From: Serratia plymuthica
GTDB lineage: Bacteria; Pseudomonadota; Gammaproteobacteria; Enterobacterales; Enterobacteriaceae
Assembly: GCF_018336935.1 (NCBI RefSeq)
Contig: NZ_CP068771.1
Coordinates: forward strand, 868,001-932,000
Direction: 5' to 3'
DNA length: 64,000 bases
The notes beneath the pieces are model-generated. The model was not told where the DNA came from. It did not search any database and worked only from the letters and a program-made list of their open reading frames with translations. Positions 1-10,134 of this stretch are shown here, one piece after another; position 1 is the stretch's first letter, and each line of letters opens with the position of its first letter. A program made the position numbers and the translations under genes.

Positions 1-34
1 TTCTGTAATCACCAGGCTGGAGCTGCGTTTCCCT

Positions 35-448
35 ATGCATCATACCTTTATCAAAGTCCGTGGTTATCATCTTGATGTTTATCAACATGTGAATAATGCC
101 CGCTATCTGGAGTTTCTGGAGGAGGCGCGCTGGGATTGGCTGGAGAATCATGAAGGCTTCCGTTGGATGACGGAAAACAACATCGCCTTTATCGTGGTGA
201 ATATCAATATCAATTACCGCACTCCGGCGGTGCTGGGGGACAAGCTGCGTATCGACAGCCAGATGGTGCAGCTTAACGGCAAAAGCGGTGTGCTGAGCCA
301 GAAGGTGACGCAGGATGCAACGGGCACGCTGGTTGCGGATGCGCTACTGACCTTCGTCTGTGTCGATCTGAAAACCCAACGGGCGTTGCCGATTGAGGGG
401 CAACTGCGCGAACACCTGCAGGTGCTCACACAGCCGGAGAATCAGTAA
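35..448 (+). CDS. fadM: Long-chain acyl-CoA thioesterase FadM (YbaW)
   Basis: Hot-dog-fold thioesterase of 137 residues that hydrolyses long-chain acyl-CoA to free fatty acid and CoA in the cytoplasm. The N-terminal block with YHLDVYQHVNNARYLEF carries the conserved Asp and the HVNN motif of the 4HBT/YbgC-like fold, and the protein is nearly collinear with E. coli YbaW (132 aa). It begins close to the window edge, so its promoter is not visible. It converges on queC across an ERIC repeat. The family role is a helper of beta-oxidation that removes poorly metabolised acyl-CoAs. Identification is confident. Confidence 0.93.
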   Translation: MHHTFIKVRGYHLDVYQHVNNARYLEFLEEARWDWLENHEGFRWMTENNIAFIVVNININYRTPAVLGDKLRIDSQMVQLNGKSGVLSQKVTQDATGTLVADALLTFVCVDLKTQRALPIEGQLREHLQVLTQPENQ

Positions 449-480
449 AGCAATGAGCGGCAATCTTTTCTTTGCCGCCG

Positions 481-605
481 TTATCTCCGCCATACTTCAA
501 GCGGCATCCTTGTTGGTTGCGCGCTTACCCGAATCACTTACTTGAGTAAGCCCATCGGGATGCGTTTGCTTACCGCTTCGATGCCACTCGAATTATTTAA
601 GGTAT
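481..605. repeat. ERIC-type intergenic repeat, copy 1
   Basis: Diverged copy of the ERIC palindromic repeat between the convergent fadM and queC genes. The outer ends (ATACTTCAAG near 493 and TTATTTAAGG near 593) and the central CACTTACTTGAGTAAG hairpin match the other copies in this window. It ends just before the queC stop codon. Confidence 0.75.
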
Positions 606-611
606 GTACAC

Positions 612-1310
612 TCAGGCCAGGCCGGTTTTCTGTTTCAGGCTCGCCATTACTTCGGCTTTGTTGATTTGATATTGCTTCAGGCCGTTGGCGCGCAGATGGC
701 AGGCCGCGCATTCACCGCAGCCATCGCCCTGGATGCCGTTGTAGCAGGTCAGGGTATCCTGGCGCACCCGTTCCAACTGTTGGTAGTAATCCGCCAGCGC
801 CCAGGTTTCTGCCTTGTTCAGCCACATCAGCGGCGTTTCGAAGCGAATATCGCGGGCGATGCCGAGTACCACGGCATGATTCAGCGCTTTGACAAATTCG
901 TCGCGGCAATCCGGGTAACCGGAAAAGTCGGTTTCACAAACGCCGGTGATCACGGCTTCGGCTTCCACCTGGTAGGCATAGATAGCGGCCAGCGTCAGGA
1001 ACAGGATATTACGGCCCGGTACGAAAGTGCTTGGCAGCCCGCCTTTTTGCTCGCTGTCATAAACAGGCACCGGAATGTTGTCACGCGTCAGGCTGCTGAT
1101 AGCCAGCTCGTTGAGCAGGCCCACGTCCAGTACCTTATGCGCTTTGGCGCCAAGCGCCACCGACAGCGCCTGAGCGACTTCGATTTCGGCGCGGTGACGC
1201 TGGCCGTAATCGAACGTGATGCAATGCACTTCATCGTACTGCTGCAATGCCTGAATCAAGCAGGTCGTGGAGTCTTGTCCACCGCTGAAAACGACAACCG
1301 CGCGTTTCAT
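612..1310 (-). CDS. queC: 7-cyano-7-deazaguanine synthase QueC
   Basis: Converts 7-carboxy-7-deazaguanine to preQ0 with ATP and ammonia, in the queuosine tRNA-modification pathway (cytoplasm). The 232 residues open with the PP-loop ATP pyrophosphatase motif [13 protein letters not shown]. They end with the zinc-binding cysteine cluster [19 protein letters not shown], so both catalytic and structural signatures are intact. Length matches the family (E. coli 231). It is transcribed alone, convergent with fadM. No riboswitch-like element was recognised in the roughly 120 bases upstream. Confidence 0.96.
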   Translation of the reverse strand: MKRAVVVFSGGQDSTTCLIQALQQYDEVHCITFDYGQRHRAEIEVAQALSVALGAKAHKVLDVGLLNELAISSLTRDNIPVPVYDSEQKGGLPSTFVPGRNILFLTLAAIYAYQVEAEAVITGVCETDFSGYPDCRDEFVKALNHAVVLGIARDIRFETPLMWLNKAETWALADYYQQLERVRQDTLTCYNGIQGDGCGECAACHLRANGLKQYQINKAEVMASLKQKTGLA

Positions 1311-1434
1311 AAAATCACCTTATTTTATGGCTGAAGCCAGACCCGATACATGCCCGGGCGGCCGAATAAAAAATGCGTGCGGCAACTAGGGTAGCAGAAA
1401 TAGCCGCTGCCGTAGCGGTTGTACATGCTCATCG

Positions 1435-3150
1435 TTAAGAAGGTGGCTGCTGATCCTCCACCGGCGGCGGTAGCCAGGCCTGGCAGAAATCAAACCAGCC
1501 GTAGGCGGTCAGGGTGACGCCATGAATGCGCGGCGGCGCGCTGATTTGATACTGATAGTGAAACAAAGGGGTGATGATTGCCGCGGCCATCAACTGCTGA
1601 TAGTAGGTTTTCAATTGCTCAAAACGCGGTTGCTGCGCGGGAAGTTGCTGGATCCGTTGTAACCTTTGTTGCTGATCTTGCCAGCGTGAGGCAGGTAAAA
1701 TGCCACGCCACAGCGTATCTTGCCGCAACCAGCTTTCCAGCGTGGCCTCTGGCGATTCGCCAATCAGGTTATCCGCCAGCAGGAGATCGGCCTGCTCGAT
1801 TTGCTCCGCGCTTTGCCAGCGTTTGCCCGCGTAGTAACGCACCTCCAACTCACAGCCATGGCGCGCCAATAACTGCTGCAGCGCCACCGTGACCGTCTCC
1901 AGCTCAACCGGCGGCCGGTACAGCAGCGTCAGCCTGGCGGGCAGGGCAATATCCTGGTTGGCCTGATGCTGCGGGATTGCCCAGCCGGGCAGCATCTCGT
2001 GGCTGGGGGTGATGACGCTGTTGGGTACCGGCAGGTTGGCCAGCAGGCCGGATTGCTGGATTAGCATCAGCAGCTTTTGCCCCTGCGCTTCGCTGAGCAC
2101 GCCATGCTTCAGATTCACCGCCAGATAGCACCAACCCAGGCTCATGCTGCGTTGTACCGGCCGGGCCAGCTCTTCCTGTGGGCCGAGGGTAATACGCACC
2201 GGGTGTTGGCAACTGGTGTAAGCCCTGTCGGCATGCAGTTCCGGGGCGATCCAATACTCAATACTTTCCAGATAAGGATGCTGCAAATGGTAAAATGGAT
2301 GCTGTTCCAGGCGCACCAGATGAGGGGCATTTAACGTCAGCTTAAAGGGGCCGGCGCCAATGCCCGGTGAATCCGGGTGCGTCAAAAGACAAGGCAACTC
2401 TGCCAGCCGGTGTGCCAGCCAGTAGTCCGGGCGCTGCAGATCAAACTGAATGCACAGCGCATGCGGCAGGCTGATGGCGGCAACGCTGGACAGGCTTGGC
2501 TGGCTGCGTGGGTGCTGGAGCAATTTTCCCAGCGTTTGCAGCAGTTGCTGCCCGGTCAGAGGCTCGCCGTTATGCCAACGCAACTGGCTGCGCAGGAAAA
2601 ACTGCCAGCGCAGGCCATCCTCGCTGATTTGCCAGTGATGGGCCAGATCCGGCTGAGGCTCAGGGTTGCCGGTCATAAAGCGCGTCAATCCGGCGTGCAG
2701 CGTGGCGACCAGATGTTGCTCTGCACGCCCGGTGAGGGTCAGCGGATCCAGGGGTTCCAGCGTGCGGTAGTAGGGGATACGCAGCGTCGGGCTGCCCGCC
2801 TGCCATTGGCCGCCGAGGTGCGGGCTGAGCAATTCTTGCAGATGCTGCGGGTCCAGTTGCGCCATTTCCAGCGCGCCCCGATGATCGCCATTATGCAACA
2901 GCCGTTGCAGATGAGCGGCGCGCAGTTCATCCGGGGTTTTCAGGCAGTGAAGGCGTGCGCGCTTGCCGCGTCCGGCCTGTGAATGCCAGCTCAACCAGCC
3001 CTGATCCTGCAACTGCTGCACCAGCGTGCGGGCATGGCGTTCGCTGCAATAGAACAGCGCCGCCAGCTCGCCGATGGTAATCGCCACCGGCGCGCCGCCG
3101 AGTTGCTGGTACAGACGTTGATATTGGCTGAGGCGGTGGGTCAGGCGCAT
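1435..3150 (-). CDS. ybaE: SgrR-family transcriptional regulator YbaE
   Basis: Protein of 571 residues: an N-terminal winged-helix domain (about 1-110, with [22 protein letters not shown] as the likely recognition region) fused to an extracellular-solute-binding-protein-like domain (family 5, about 160-540). This is the architecture of SgrR, the sugar-phosphate-stress regulator. The order cof-ybaE-queC matches E. coli ybaE rather than sgrR. The Met at 3150 ([11 protein letters not shown]) is chosen over an upstream Met at 3207 because it matches the family start and the usual length of about 566. Ligand and target genes are unknown. It is divergent from cof, about 100 bases apart, so it may sense a small molecule and act on that shared promoter region (inference). 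Confidence 0.85.
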   Translation of the reverse strand: MRLTHRLSQYQRLYQQLGGAPVAITIGELAALFYCSERHARTLVQQLQDQGWLSWHSQAGRGKRARLHCLKTPDELRAAHLQRLLHNGDHRGALEMAQLDPQHLQELLSPHLGGQWQAGSPTLRIPYYRTLEPLDPLTLTGRAEQHLVATLHAGLTRFMTGNPEPQPDLAHHWQISEDGLRWQFFLRSQLRWHNGEPLTGQQLLQTLGKLLQHPRSQPSLSSVAAISLPHALCIQFDLQRPDYWLAHRLAELPCLLTHPDSPGIGAGPFKLTLNAPHLVRLEQHPFYHLQHPYLESIEYWIAPELHADRAYTSCQHPVRITLGPQEELARPVQRSMSLGWCYLAVNLKHGVLSEAQGQKLLMLIQQSGLLANLPVPNSVITPSHEMLPGWAIPQHQANQDIALPARLTLLYRPPVELETVTVALQQLLARHGCELEVRYYAGKRWQSAEQIEQADLLLADNLIGESPEATLESWLRQDTLWRGILPASRWQDQQQRLQRIQQLPAQQPRFEQLKTYYQQLMAAAIITPLFHYQYQISAPPRIHGVTLTAYGWFDFCQAWLPPPVEDQQPPS

Positions 3151-3253
3151 GATAGAAATCCGGAACAGTTTTGCGGAATTGTTCACTATTACTTCCGCAA
3201 ATACCATCCCATACTGCAGTGATTGTAATCGGGTTCACATTCACGAGGTCTTT

Positions 3254-4078
3254 ATGTATCGTCTGGCGGCTTTTGATATGGATGGCACTTTGCTGACGCC
3301 GGATCACCGGGTCGGTTCGGAAACCCTGGCGGTACTGAAGCAACTGGTTGAACGGGACATGATCGTGACCTTCGCCACCGGGCGGCACTACCTTGATGCG
3401 CAGCCGATCATGGCGCAACTCGGCTTGCAGGGCTACCTGATTACCGGCAACGGCACCCGGGTTTATGACAATCAGGGGCGGCAATTGCACGCTACCGATT
3501 TGCCTGCCGATATTGCCGAAGAGGTGCTGCATACCCACTGGCGCACCGAGGCCAGCATACACGTTTTTCGTGACGAAGGCTGGATGACGGAATTTGCGGT
3601 GCCGGACGAGATGCTGTGGGCGCATCACCTGAGCGGTTTTCGTTTCCAACTGGCGGAGCTGCGCAGATTGCCGGCATTCGGCAACAGCAAAGTGTGTTTT
3701 ATCGCACCGCATGAGGAGTTACTGGAGTTGCAGTTGCAACTCCAGGCGCATCTGGGCGGAACGGCCGATCTCTGTTTTTCCGCCTACGAGTGCCTGGAAG
3801 TGCTGCCGCTCGGCTGCAACAAGGGCACGGCGTTAGATACGCTGAGCCGCCACCTGGGGATAACGATGGCGGAGTGCATGGCGTTTGGCGATGCGATGAA
3901 CGACAAGGAGATGCTGGCGACGGTGGGGCACGGCGTGGTGATGGGCAATGCCTTGCCGCAGTTGAAGTCGTCGTTGCCCCAGCTACAGGTTATCGGCCAC
4001 TGCGAACGGCAGGCGGTGGCTCACTATTTGCAACATTGGCTGCGTTCACCTTACCTCACCTATTCCCCCGAATTATGA
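3254..4078 (+). CDS. cof: HAD-superfamily phosphatase Cof (HMP-PP phosphatase)
   Basis: Haloacid-dehalogenase phosphatase of 274 residues. In E. coli it hydrolyses the thiamine precursor HMP-PP, pyridoxal phosphate and other small phosphates. Motif I is FDMDGT at residues 7-12, with the nucleophile Asp8 and acid/base Asp10. Motif IV is FGDAMND near residue 215, and a C2-type cap lies between. The ATG at 3254 is chosen over an upstream in-frame start because it gives the family length (E. coli 272) and places the first HAD Asp at residue 8. A rho-independent terminator follows the gene. Confidence 0.92.
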   Translation: MYRLAAFDMDGTLLTPDHRVGSETLAVLKQLVERDMIVTFATGRHYLDAQPIMAQLGLQGYLITGNGTRVYDNQGRQLHATDLPADIAEEVLHTHWRTEASIHVFRDEGWMTEFAVPDEMLWAHHLSGFRFQLAELRRLPAFGNSKVCFIAPHEELLELQLQLQAHLGGTADLCFSAYECLEVLPLGCNKGTALDTLSRHLGITMAECMAFGDAMNDKEMLATVGHGVVMGNALPQLKSSLPQLQVIGHCERQAVAHYLQHWLRSPYLTYSPEL

Positions 4079-4091
4079 GGTTTTTACTTTT

Positions 4092-4127
4092 ACAGCCGGC
4101 CGGGTATGACTTACCCGGCTTTTTTTA
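4092..4127 (+). terminator. Terminator of cof
   Basis: Inverted repeat with arms CCGGGTA and TACCCGG around 4100-4119, followed by a run of seven T. This is a canonical intrinsic terminator 15-45 bases after the cof stop. Confidence 0.85.
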
Positions 4128-4185
4128 TCCCCTGCATCTTTCAAGCCGCAACGTTGTTGGCTGCAACTCGCAATCCATGGGGGAT
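4126..4185. repeat. ERIC-type repeat remnant, copy 2
   Basis: About 60 bases resembling one end of the ERIC repeat (CATCTTTCAAGCCGC followed by GTTGTTGGCTGC, as in the other copies). The other half is missing. It lies between the convergent cof and the cysteine desulfhydrase gene. Confidence 0.55.
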
Positions 4186-4194
4186 TGTTGCTGA

Positions 4195-5235
4195 TTACAA
4201 ATCTTCCAGTTGCGCCAGCCAGGGCGTCAGGTCACCGATATTGTCGCTTACCCACTCGGGGTTGTAATAGGTATCCAGATAGCGTTCGCCGCTGTCGCAC
4301 AGCAGGGTGACGATCGATCCCTGTTCAGCCTTTTCCCGCATCTGTTTCGCCAATTGCAGCGCGCCCCACACGTTGGTGCCGGTGGAGGCGCCCACTTTGC
4401 GCCCCAGAACCTTTTCCAGCCAGTGGATAGTGGCGACGCTGGCGGCATCCGGTACGCGCAGCATACCGTCGACCACCGACGGAATAAACGAAGGCTCGGC
4501 GCGTGGGCGGCCAATGCCTTCTATCCTGCTGCCGCAACTGCCGATAATGGTGCGATCGCTCTGGTGGAAACAATCGTAGAACACCGAGTTTTCCGGATCG
4601 ACCACCGTCAGGCGCGTGTCGTGCCCTTGATAGCGAATATAGCGCCCCAGGGTTGCAGAGGTGCCGCCGGTACCGGCGCTCATCACAATATGTTTGGGAA
4701 CCGGGAAGGGCTCGCGCGCCATCTGGCGGAAGATACTGTCGGCGATGTTGTTGTTCCCGCGCCAGTCGGTTGCACGCTCGGCGTAGGTGAACTGATCCAT
4801 ATAGTGGCCGTTCAGCTCTTTCGCCAACTGTTCGGAGACGGCGTAAATTTGCGCCGCATGGTCGACAAAGTGGCAGCGGCCGCCGTAGAAGGCGATTTGC
4901 TCAACCTTGCGGCGCGCGGTACACGACGGCATCACGGCGATAAACGGCAAACCAATCAGCCGGGCGAAGTAGGCTTCGGACACTGCGGTACTGCCGGAAG
5001 AGGCTTCGATAATCGTGGTGTTTTCGGTGATCCAGCCGTTGCACAAACCGTACAGGAACAGCGAGCGGGCCAACCGGTGCTTCAGGCTGCCGGTCGGGTG
5101 AGTGCTTTCATCTTTCAGGTACAGGCAGATACCGGGAAATTCAGGCAGGTTCAGGCGGATCAGGTGCGTGTCGGCGGAGCGTTGGAAATCTGCTTCTATT
5201 TCGCCGATCGCATATTTTACCCAAGAATTTGTCAT
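4195..5235 (-). CDS. ccdA: PLP-dependent L-cysteine desulfhydrase (CcdA-type)
   Basis: Fold-type II PLP enzyme of 346 residues, related to cysteine synthase/cystathionine beta-synthase. The PLP lysine is Lys52 in PTGSLKHR. The substrate loop is [11 protein letters not shown] near residue 79, and the phosphate-binding loop is [12 protein letters not shown] near 185. The gene is divergent from the Lrp-family regulator decR (ybaO). In Pantoea an equivalent pair, ccdA-ccdR, is described as a cysteine-inducible cysteine desulfhydrase and its activator, which fits this context. The expected reaction is cysteine to pyruvate, sulfide and ammonia, as detoxification. The name rests on remembered family context. 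A cysteine synthase role is less likely because the regulator next to it is of the cysteine-sensing type. Confidence 0.78.
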   Translation of the reverse strand: MTNSWVKYAIGEIEADFQRSADTHLIRLNLPEFPGICLYLKDESTHPTGSLKHRLARSLFLYGLCNGWITENTTIIEASSGSTAVSEAYFARLIGLPFIAVMPSCTARRKVEQIAFYGGRCHFVDHAAQIYAVSEQLAKELNGHYMDQFTYAERATDWRGNNNIADSIFRQMAREPFPVPKHIVMSAGTGGTSATLGRYIRYQGHDTRLTVVDPENSVFYDCFHQSDRTIIGSCGSRIEGIGRPRAEPSFIPSVVDGMLRVPDAASVATIHWLEKVLGRKVGASTGTNVWGALQLAKQMREKAEQGSIVTLLCDSGERYLDTYYNPEWVSDNIGDLTPWLAQLEDL

Positions 5236-5285
5236 CGTCTGGCCTCAGAATAGGGGGCTTGTTTACCGCGTAGCATAGCCTGTCG

Positions 5286-5314
5286 CAGGGAAAAAAGGAT
5301 TGCCATTTTCCCTG
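5286..5314. promoter_or_regulatory. Inverted repeat 1 in decR-ccdA divergent promoter (candidate operator)
   Basis: Perfect 9-base arms CAGGGAAAA (5286-5294) and TTTTCCCTG (5306-5314), separated by 11 bases. It lies in the 122-base gap between the divergent ccdA and decR start codons. Position and symmetry suit a DecR binding site. No binding data are visible. Confidence 0.5.
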
Positions 5315-5329
5315 TTTAATCGCCTAATG

Positions 5330-5346
5330 GGAGAAAAATTTTCTCC
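5330..5346. promoter_or_regulatory. Palindrome 2 in decR-ccdA divergent promoter (candidate operator)
   Basis: GGAGAAAAATTTTCTCC, a perfect odd-length palindrome ending 11 bases before the decR ATG. It resembles the first repeat in being a purine/pyrimidine palindrome with an A/T centre. It may autoregulate decR by covering its leader. Confidence 0.5.
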
Positions 5347-5357
5347 TGGTTGGCGAT

Positions 5358-5819
5358 ATGTTAGATAAAACAGACCGTAAATTACTGTGCATGCTGCAAC
5401 AGGACTGCACGCAGTCGCTGCAGGCGCTGGCCGACGCGGTCAATCTCACGTCGACGCCCTGCTGGAAAAGGCTGAAGCGGCTGGAAGATGAAGGCTATAT
5501 CCGTGGGCGCGTCGCGCTGCTGGATAATGAAAAGCTGGGCCTGGGGCTAACGGCGTTTGTGCTGATCAAAACCCAGCAGCACAGCAGCGAGTGGTATCAG
5601 AAGTTCGTGCAACTGACCCAACAGATGCCAGAGGTGCTGGCGTTCTATCGCATGGCGGGCGAGTACGATTACCTGATGCAGGTGGAAGTGGCGGACATGA
5701 AGAGTTACGACAGCTTTTACAAGCGCCTGGTGAACGGCGTGCCGGGGCTGATTGACGTCACCTCCAGCTTCGCAATGGAAAAAATCAAATACACCACCGC
5801 ACTGCCGGTTCCCGAGTGA
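5358..5819 (+). CDS. decR: Lrp/AsnC-family cysteine-responsive regulator DecR (YbaO/CcdR)
   Basis: Transcription factor of 153 residues: an N-terminal AsnC-type helix-turn-helix (about 1-60, [34 protein letters not shown] region) and a C-terminal RAM ligand-binding/oligomerisation domain. Length matches E. coli DecR (152), which activates cysteine-degrading genes in response to cysteine. It is divergently transcribed from a PLP-dependent cysteine desulfhydrase, and the shared gap holds two perfect inverted repeats. It most likely activates that gene when cysteine is in excess. The start at 5358 gives the standard Lrp-family N-terminus. Confidence 0.88.
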   Translation: MLDKTDRKLLCMLQQDCTQSLQALADAVNLTSTPCWKRLKRLEDEGYIRGRVALLDNEKLGLGLTAFVLIKTQQHSSEWYQKFVQLTQQMPEVLAFYRMAGEYDYLMQVEVADMKSYDSFYKRLVNGVPGLIDVTSSFAMEKIKYTTALPVPE

Positions 5820-5913
5820 AATGTTCACCGAACTGGCAAAGTAACGGTGGTATTCTACTCTGCTGAGTCAGAGCGAGAGTAAAATCGACTACATTATCCT
5901 GGAATAAAACTGC

Positions 5914-7689
5914 GTGAGATTATTTGCTCAAATCGGCTGGTATTTCCGCCGCGAGTGGCGCCGCTACCTGGGGGCGGTGGTGCTGCTGATCGTCATCGCC
6001 ATACTGCAATTGTTGCCGCCCAAGCTGGTGGGCATCATTGTCGACGGCGTCACCGAACAACAGATGTCCGCCGGCGTGTTGATGGCCTGGCTGGGGTTGA
6101 TGCTCGGTACTGCCGTGATTGTTTACCTGCTGCGCTACGTGTGGCGGGTGCTGCTGTTTGGTGCTTCTTATCAACTCGCCGTTGAACTGCGCGAGAACTT
6201 CTATCGCCAGCTCAGCCGGCAGAATCCGGCCTTTTATCTGCGTCACCGCACCGGTGATCTGATGGCACGCGCCACCAATGACGTGGATCGGGTGGTTTTC
6301 GCCGCCGGTGAAGGGGTGCTGACGCTGGTGGATTCACTGGTGATGGGGTTGGCGGTGCTGGTGGTGATGAGCACCCAAATCAGCTGGCAACTGACCCTGC
6401 TGTCGCTGATCCCGATGCCGATCATGGCGATTGTGATTAAGTACTACGGCGACCAGTTGCATCAGCGCTTTAAATCGGCGCAGGCAGCGTTCTCCAGTCT
6501 GAACGATCAGGCTCAGGAAAGCATGACCAGCATCCGCATGATCAAGGCATTCGGCCTGGAAGATCATCAGTCCAATCAGTTTGCGGAAGTCGCCGCCCAA
6601 ACCGGCGCCAAAAACATGCATGTGGCGCGGATAGACGCCCGTTTTGATCCGACTATTTATATCGCCATCGGCGCTTCCAATCTGCTGGCGATCGGCGGCG
6701 GCAGCTGGATGGTGGTCAACGGTTCGCTGACGCTTGGCCAACTGACCAGCTTCGTGATGTACCTTGGCCTGATGATTTGGCCGATGCTGGCGCTGGCCTG
6801 GATGTTCAACATCGTGGAGCGCGGCAGCGCAGCCTATGGCCGTATTCGCAGCCTGCTGGAGGAAGCGCCGGCGGTGACGGACGGCGAGAACCCGTTGCCG
6901 GCCGGGCGAGGCAGTCTGAAGGTCGATATCCGGGCGTTCCATTACCCGGGAAATTCACACGCGGCGCTGCACGACGTGGCGCTGAAACTGGAGCCGGGGC
7001 AGATGCTCGGGCTGTGCGGGCCAACCGGTGCCGGGAAGTCGACGCTGCTGTCGTTGATCCAGCGTCAGTTTGATATTGACGATGGCCAGATTAGTTATCA
7101 GGGGATGCCGCTGACCCAGGTGAAGCTTGACGATTGGCGCTCGAGGCTGTCCGTGGTCAGCCAGACGCCGTTCCTGTTTTCGGATAGCGTTGCCAACAAT
7201 ATCGCGCTGGGCAAGCCGGGAGCGACGCAGGATCAGATTGAGCGCGCGGCTCGCCTGGCCAGCGTGCACGACGATATCTTGCGATTGCCGCAGGGCTATG
7301 AAACCGAAGTGGGTGAGCGTGGCGTCATGCTCTCCGGCGGGCAGAAGCAGCGTATTTCCATTGCGCGTGCTCTGCTGCTGGATGCGGAGATCCTGATCCT
7401 CGACGACGCGCTCTCGGCGGTGGATGGCCGTACTGAACACCAGATCCTGCACAATTTACGCAGTTGGGGGCAGAACCGGACGGTGATTATCAGTGCGCAC
7501 CGGCTTTCGGCGTTGACCGAAGCCAGCGAGATCCTGGTGATACAGCACGGTAGCGTGGCGCAACGTGGCCAGCATGCCTCACTGGCGGATCAGCCCGGCT
7601 GGTATCGCGATATGTATCGCTATCAGCAACTGGAGGCGGCGCTGGATGAAGCTCCGCAAGTCGGCGAGGAGAGAGTAGCCAATGAATAA
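5914..7689 (+). CDS. smdA: Heterodimeric multidrug ABC exporter subunit SmdA (MdlA)
   Basis: Half-transporter of 591 residues: six-helix transmembrane domain (about 1-310) followed by an ATPase domain with Walker [12 protein letters not shown], signature LSGGQKQR and Walker B LILDDA. The Asp where the catalytic Glu is usual points to a degenerate site, as is typical of one half of heterodimeric exporters. Starts with GTG, giving the same N-terminus as E. coli MdlA (MRLFAQ...[13 protein letters not shown]). The ATG of smdB overlaps its end by 8 bases, so the two are translationally coupled. In S. marcescens the SmdAB pair is reported as a multidrug efflux pump. Confidence 0.94.
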   Translation: MRLFAQIGWYFRREWRRYLGAVVLLIVIAILQLLPPKLVGIIVDGVTEQQMSAGVLMAWLGLMLGTAVIVYLLRYVWRVLLFGASYQLAVELRENFYRQLSRQNPAFYLRHRTGDLMARATNDVDRVVFAAGEGVLTLVDSLVMGLAVLVVMSTQISWQLTLLSLIPMPIMAIVIKYYGDQLHQRFKSAQAAFSSLNDQAQESMTSIRMIKAFGLEDHQSNQFAEVAAQTGAKNMHVARIDARFDPTIYIAIGASNLLAIGGGSWMVVNGSLTLGQLTSFVMYLGLMIWPMLALAWMFNIVERGSAAYGRIRSLLEEAPAVTDGENPLPAGRGSLKVDIRAFHYPGNSHAALHDVALKLEPGQMLGLCGPTGAGKSTLLSLIQRQFDIDDGQISYQGMPLTQVKLDDWRSRLSVVSQTPFLFSDSVANNIALGKPGATQDQIERAARLASVHDDILRLPQGYETEVGERGVMLSGGQKQRISIARALLLDAEILILDDALSAVDGRTEHQILHNLRSWGQNRTVIISAHRLSALTEASEILVIQHGSVAQRGQHASLADQPGWYRDMYRYQQLEAALDEAPQVGEERVANE

Positions 7690-9460
7690 AATGCAAAAGC
7701 TGTGGCCGACGCTGAAACGGCTGCTGGCTTATGGCTCGCCTTACCGTAAACCGCTGGGGCTGGCAGTGTTGATGCTGTGGGTAGCTGCGGCGGCGGAAGT
7801 CGCCGGGCCAATTCTGGTCAGTTACTTTATCGATAATTACGTCGCCAGGGGCCAATTGCCGTTAATGATCGTCTGCGGGCTGGCGGCGGCTTACATTTTG
7901 CTGGAGCTGTTGGCGGCGGCGCTGCACTATTTTCAGGCGCTGTTGTTCAATCAGGCTGCGGTGGGGGTGGTTCAGCGTCTGCGCACCGACGTGATGGACG
8001 CCGCACTGCGTCAGCCGCTCAGCGCCTTCGATACGCAACCGGTCGGGCAGTTAATCTCGCGGGTGACCAACGACACCGAAGTGATTAAAGATCTGTACGT
8101 GATGGTGGTTTCCACCGTGCTGAAAAGCGCCGCGTTGATTGGTGCCATGCTGGTGGCGATGTTTAGCCTCGACTGGCGCATGGCGCTGGTGGCGATTTGC
8201 ATCTTCCCGGCGGTATTTGTGGTGATGGGCATTTATCAGTATTACAGCACGCCGGTCGTACGCCGGATGCGCGGCTATCTGGCGGACATCAACGACGGTT
8301 TTAATGAAGTGATCAACGGCATGGGCGTGATCCAGCAGTTCCGTCAGCAGATCCGCTTTGGCGAGCGCATGAGCGCAGCCAGCCGTTCACACTATTCCGC
8401 ACGCATGCAGACGCTGCGTCTGGACGGTTTTCTGCTGCGGCCGCTGCTCAGCCTGTTTTCGGCGCTGGTGCTGTGCGGCCTGCTGATGCTGTTCGGTTTC
8501 AGCGGCGAAGGGTCGATAGGCGTCGGCGTGCTGTATGCCTTTATCAATTACCTGGGGCGCCTGAATGAGCCATTGATTGAACTGACGTCGCAGCAGTCGA
8601 TTCTGCAACAGGCGGTGGTGGCCGGCGAGCGCATTTTCGAGCTGATGGACCGCAGCCAGCAGAGCTACGGTGCCGACGATCGTCCGCTGGAAAGCGGGCG
8701 TATCGAGATCGACAACCTGAGCTTCGCTTACCGCGAAGATAAAAAGGTGCTGCAACATATTTCGCTGTCGGTGCCTTCGCGCGGTTTCGTGGCGCTGGTC
8801 GGCCATACCGGCAGCGGCAAGAGCACGCTGGCTAACCTGCTGATGGGCTATTACCCGGTCAACGAAGGCCAAGTGCGTCTTGATGGGCGCCCCTTGTCCG
8901 ATCTGTCGCACCGTACGCTGCGCCAGGGCGTGGCGATGGTGCAACAGGATCCGGTGGTGATCGCCGAATCTGTGCTGGCCAACGTCACTCTGGGGCGCAA
9001 CATCAGCGAAGAGGCGGTGTGGCAGGCGCTGGAAACGGTGCAGTTGGCTGAGCTGGTACGTGCCTTCCCGCAGGGCATCCATACCCGCCTGGGCGAGCAG
9101 GGCAACAACCTGTCGGTGGGCCAGAAACAGCTGCTGGCAATGGCCAGGGTACTGGTGCAGGCGCCGCAGATCCTGATCCTCGACGAGGCGACCGCCAACA
9201 TTGACTCCGGAACCGAACAGGCGATCCAGCGCGCGCTGCGTTTGATCCGTGAACACACCACGTTGGTGGTGATCGCTCACCGCTTGTCGACCATTGTCGA
9301 TGCCGACTCGATTCTGGTGTTGCACCGTGGTCAGGCAGTCGAGCAGGGCAATCATCAGCAACTGCTGGCGCAGCAGGGGCGTTACTACCAGATGTATCAA
9401 CTGCAACTGGTGGGCGAGGAGCTGGCCGCCGCCACCCGCGAAGAAACGCAAATCGCATAA
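7682..9460 (+). CDS. smdB: Heterodimeric multidrug ABC exporter subunit SmdB (MdlB)
   Basis: Second half-transporter, 592 residues, with N-terminal membrane domain and C-terminal ATPase (Walker [15 protein letters not shown], signature LSVGQKQLL, Walker B LILDEAT with the catalytic Glu). The signature motif deviates from LSGGQ (Val for Gly) while the Walker B Glu is present. This is the reverse of SmdA, as expected when one composite ATP site is canonical and the other degenerate. It pairs with SmdA in the inner membrane. A strong terminator follows directly. Confidence 0.94.
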   Translation: MNKMQKLWPTLKRLLAYGSPYRKPLGLAVLMLWVAAAAEVAGPILVSYFIDNYVARGQLPLMIVCGLAAAYILLELLAAALHYFQALLFNQAAVGVVQRLRTDVMDAALRQPLSAFDTQPVGQLISRVTNDTEVIKDLYVMVVSTVLKSAALIGAMLVAMFSLDWRMALVAICIFPAVFVVMGIYQYYSTPVVRRMRGYLADINDGFNEVINGMGVIQQFRQQIRFGERMSAASRSHYSARMQTLRLDGFLLRPLLSLFSALVLCGLLMLFGFSGEGSIGVGVLYAFINYLGRLNEPLIELTSQQSILQQAVVAGERIFELMDRSQQSYGADDRPLESGRIEIDNLSFAYREDKKVLQHISLSVPSRGFVALVGHTGSGKSTLANLLMGYYPVNEGQVRLDGRPLSDLSHRTLRQGVAMVQQDPVVIAESVLANVTLGRNISEEAVWQALETVQLAELVRAFPQGIHTRLGEQGNNLSVGQKQLLAMARVLVQAPQILILDEATANIDSGTEQAIQRALRLIREHTTLVVIAHRLSTIVDADSILVLHRGQAVEQGNHQQLLAQQGRYYQMYQLQLVGEELAAATREETQIA

Positions 9461-9466
9461 TCCCGG

Positions 9467-9499
9467 GGGCCGGTCACCAAAACCGGCCCTTTCTTTTTC
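9467..9499 (+). terminator. Terminator of smdAB
   Basis: Arms GGGCCGGT (9467-9474) and ACCGGCCC (9482-9489) with a seven-base loop, followed by TTTCTTTTTC. Intrinsic terminator directly after smdB. Confidence 0.88.
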
Positions 9500-9568
9500 C
9501 CGCCACGCACCACAAACAGGCATTTATTCTTTTCAAATCCCTTTCTCTGCACTTTTTCGACGCGTCAC

Positions 9569-9585
9569 GCACCAAAATAGTGCGC
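9569..9585. promoter_or_regulatory. NtrC-binding site upstream of glnK
   Basis: GCACCAAAATAGTGCGC matches the NtrC dyad (TGCACTA-N-TGGTGCA type) read on either strand. It lies about 120 bases upstream of the sigma-54 promoter, a normal distance for an NtrC enhancer. Weaker half-sites are seen near 9507 and 9549. Confidence 0.8.
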
Positions 9586-9691
9586 AATATTTGACCGGTT
9601 CTCTGTGTGAGAGCAGGTTGCCGGGTCAATGCCACACATCGCATCGCCGCCCCGCCGGTTAATTTGCTGAATTCACGTACAAAACCATTTG

Positions 9692-9707
9692 TGGCATAGC
9701 CTTTGCT
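9692..9707 (+). promoter_or_regulatory. Sigma-54 promoter of glnK-amtB
   Basis: TGGCATAGCCTTTGCT has the invariant GG (9693-9694) and GC (9705-9706) with 10 bases between them, matching the -24/-12 consensus. It lies 53 bases before the glnK start. Confidence 0.88.
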
Positions 9708-9759
9708 TTATAAGACTCGTACCAAGGGTGAGTTTGGGCTTAATTCGTGGAGGGGCAAT

Positions 9760-10098
9760 ATGAAGCTGGTTACCGTGGTGATTAAACCATTCAAGCTGGA
9801 GGACGTGCGTGAAGCCCTATCCTCTGTAGGTATTCAGGGGCTGACCGTGACCGAAGTGAAAGGGTTTGGTCGCCAGAAGGGACATGCTGAGCTCTATCGC
9901 GGAGCGGAATACAGCGTCAACTTCTTACCTAAAGTCAAAATCGACATTGCTATCGCCGACGATCAGTTGGACGAAGTGGTTGATGTCATTAGTAAAGCGG
10001 CCTACACCGGCAAAATCGGTGACGGCAAAATTTTCGTTGCCGAATTGCAACGTGTCATTCGCATTCGCACCGGCGAAACAGACGAAGCAGCACTGTAA
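9760..10098 (+). CDS. glnK: Nitrogen regulatory PII protein GlnK
   Basis: PII-family signal protein of 112 residues that binds 2-oxoglutarate and ATP/ADP and plugs the ammonium channel AmtB. The T-loop GRQKGHAELYRGAEY contains the uridylylated Tyr51. The C-terminal signature and length match GlnK exactly. ATG at 9760 follows an SD of GGAGGGGC; in-frame codons upstream do not belong to the family. Operon with amtB 36 bases downstream under a sigma-54/NtrC promoter, so expression should rise under nitrogen limitation. Confidence 0.97.
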   Translation: MKLVTVVIKPFKLEDVREALSSVGIQGLTVTEVKGFGRQKGHAELYRGAEYSVNFLPKVKIDIAIADDQLDEVVDVISKAAYTGKIGDGKIFVAELQRVIRIRTGETDEAAL

Positions 10099-10134
10099 TC
10101 ACAGGCTCAGTAAAGTAATGGGGATGGATTGATA

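Noticed and set aside
1311..1434. Riboswitch (preQ1) in front of queC
   Set aside because: No aptamer-like pairing or conserved core could be read in the short leader.
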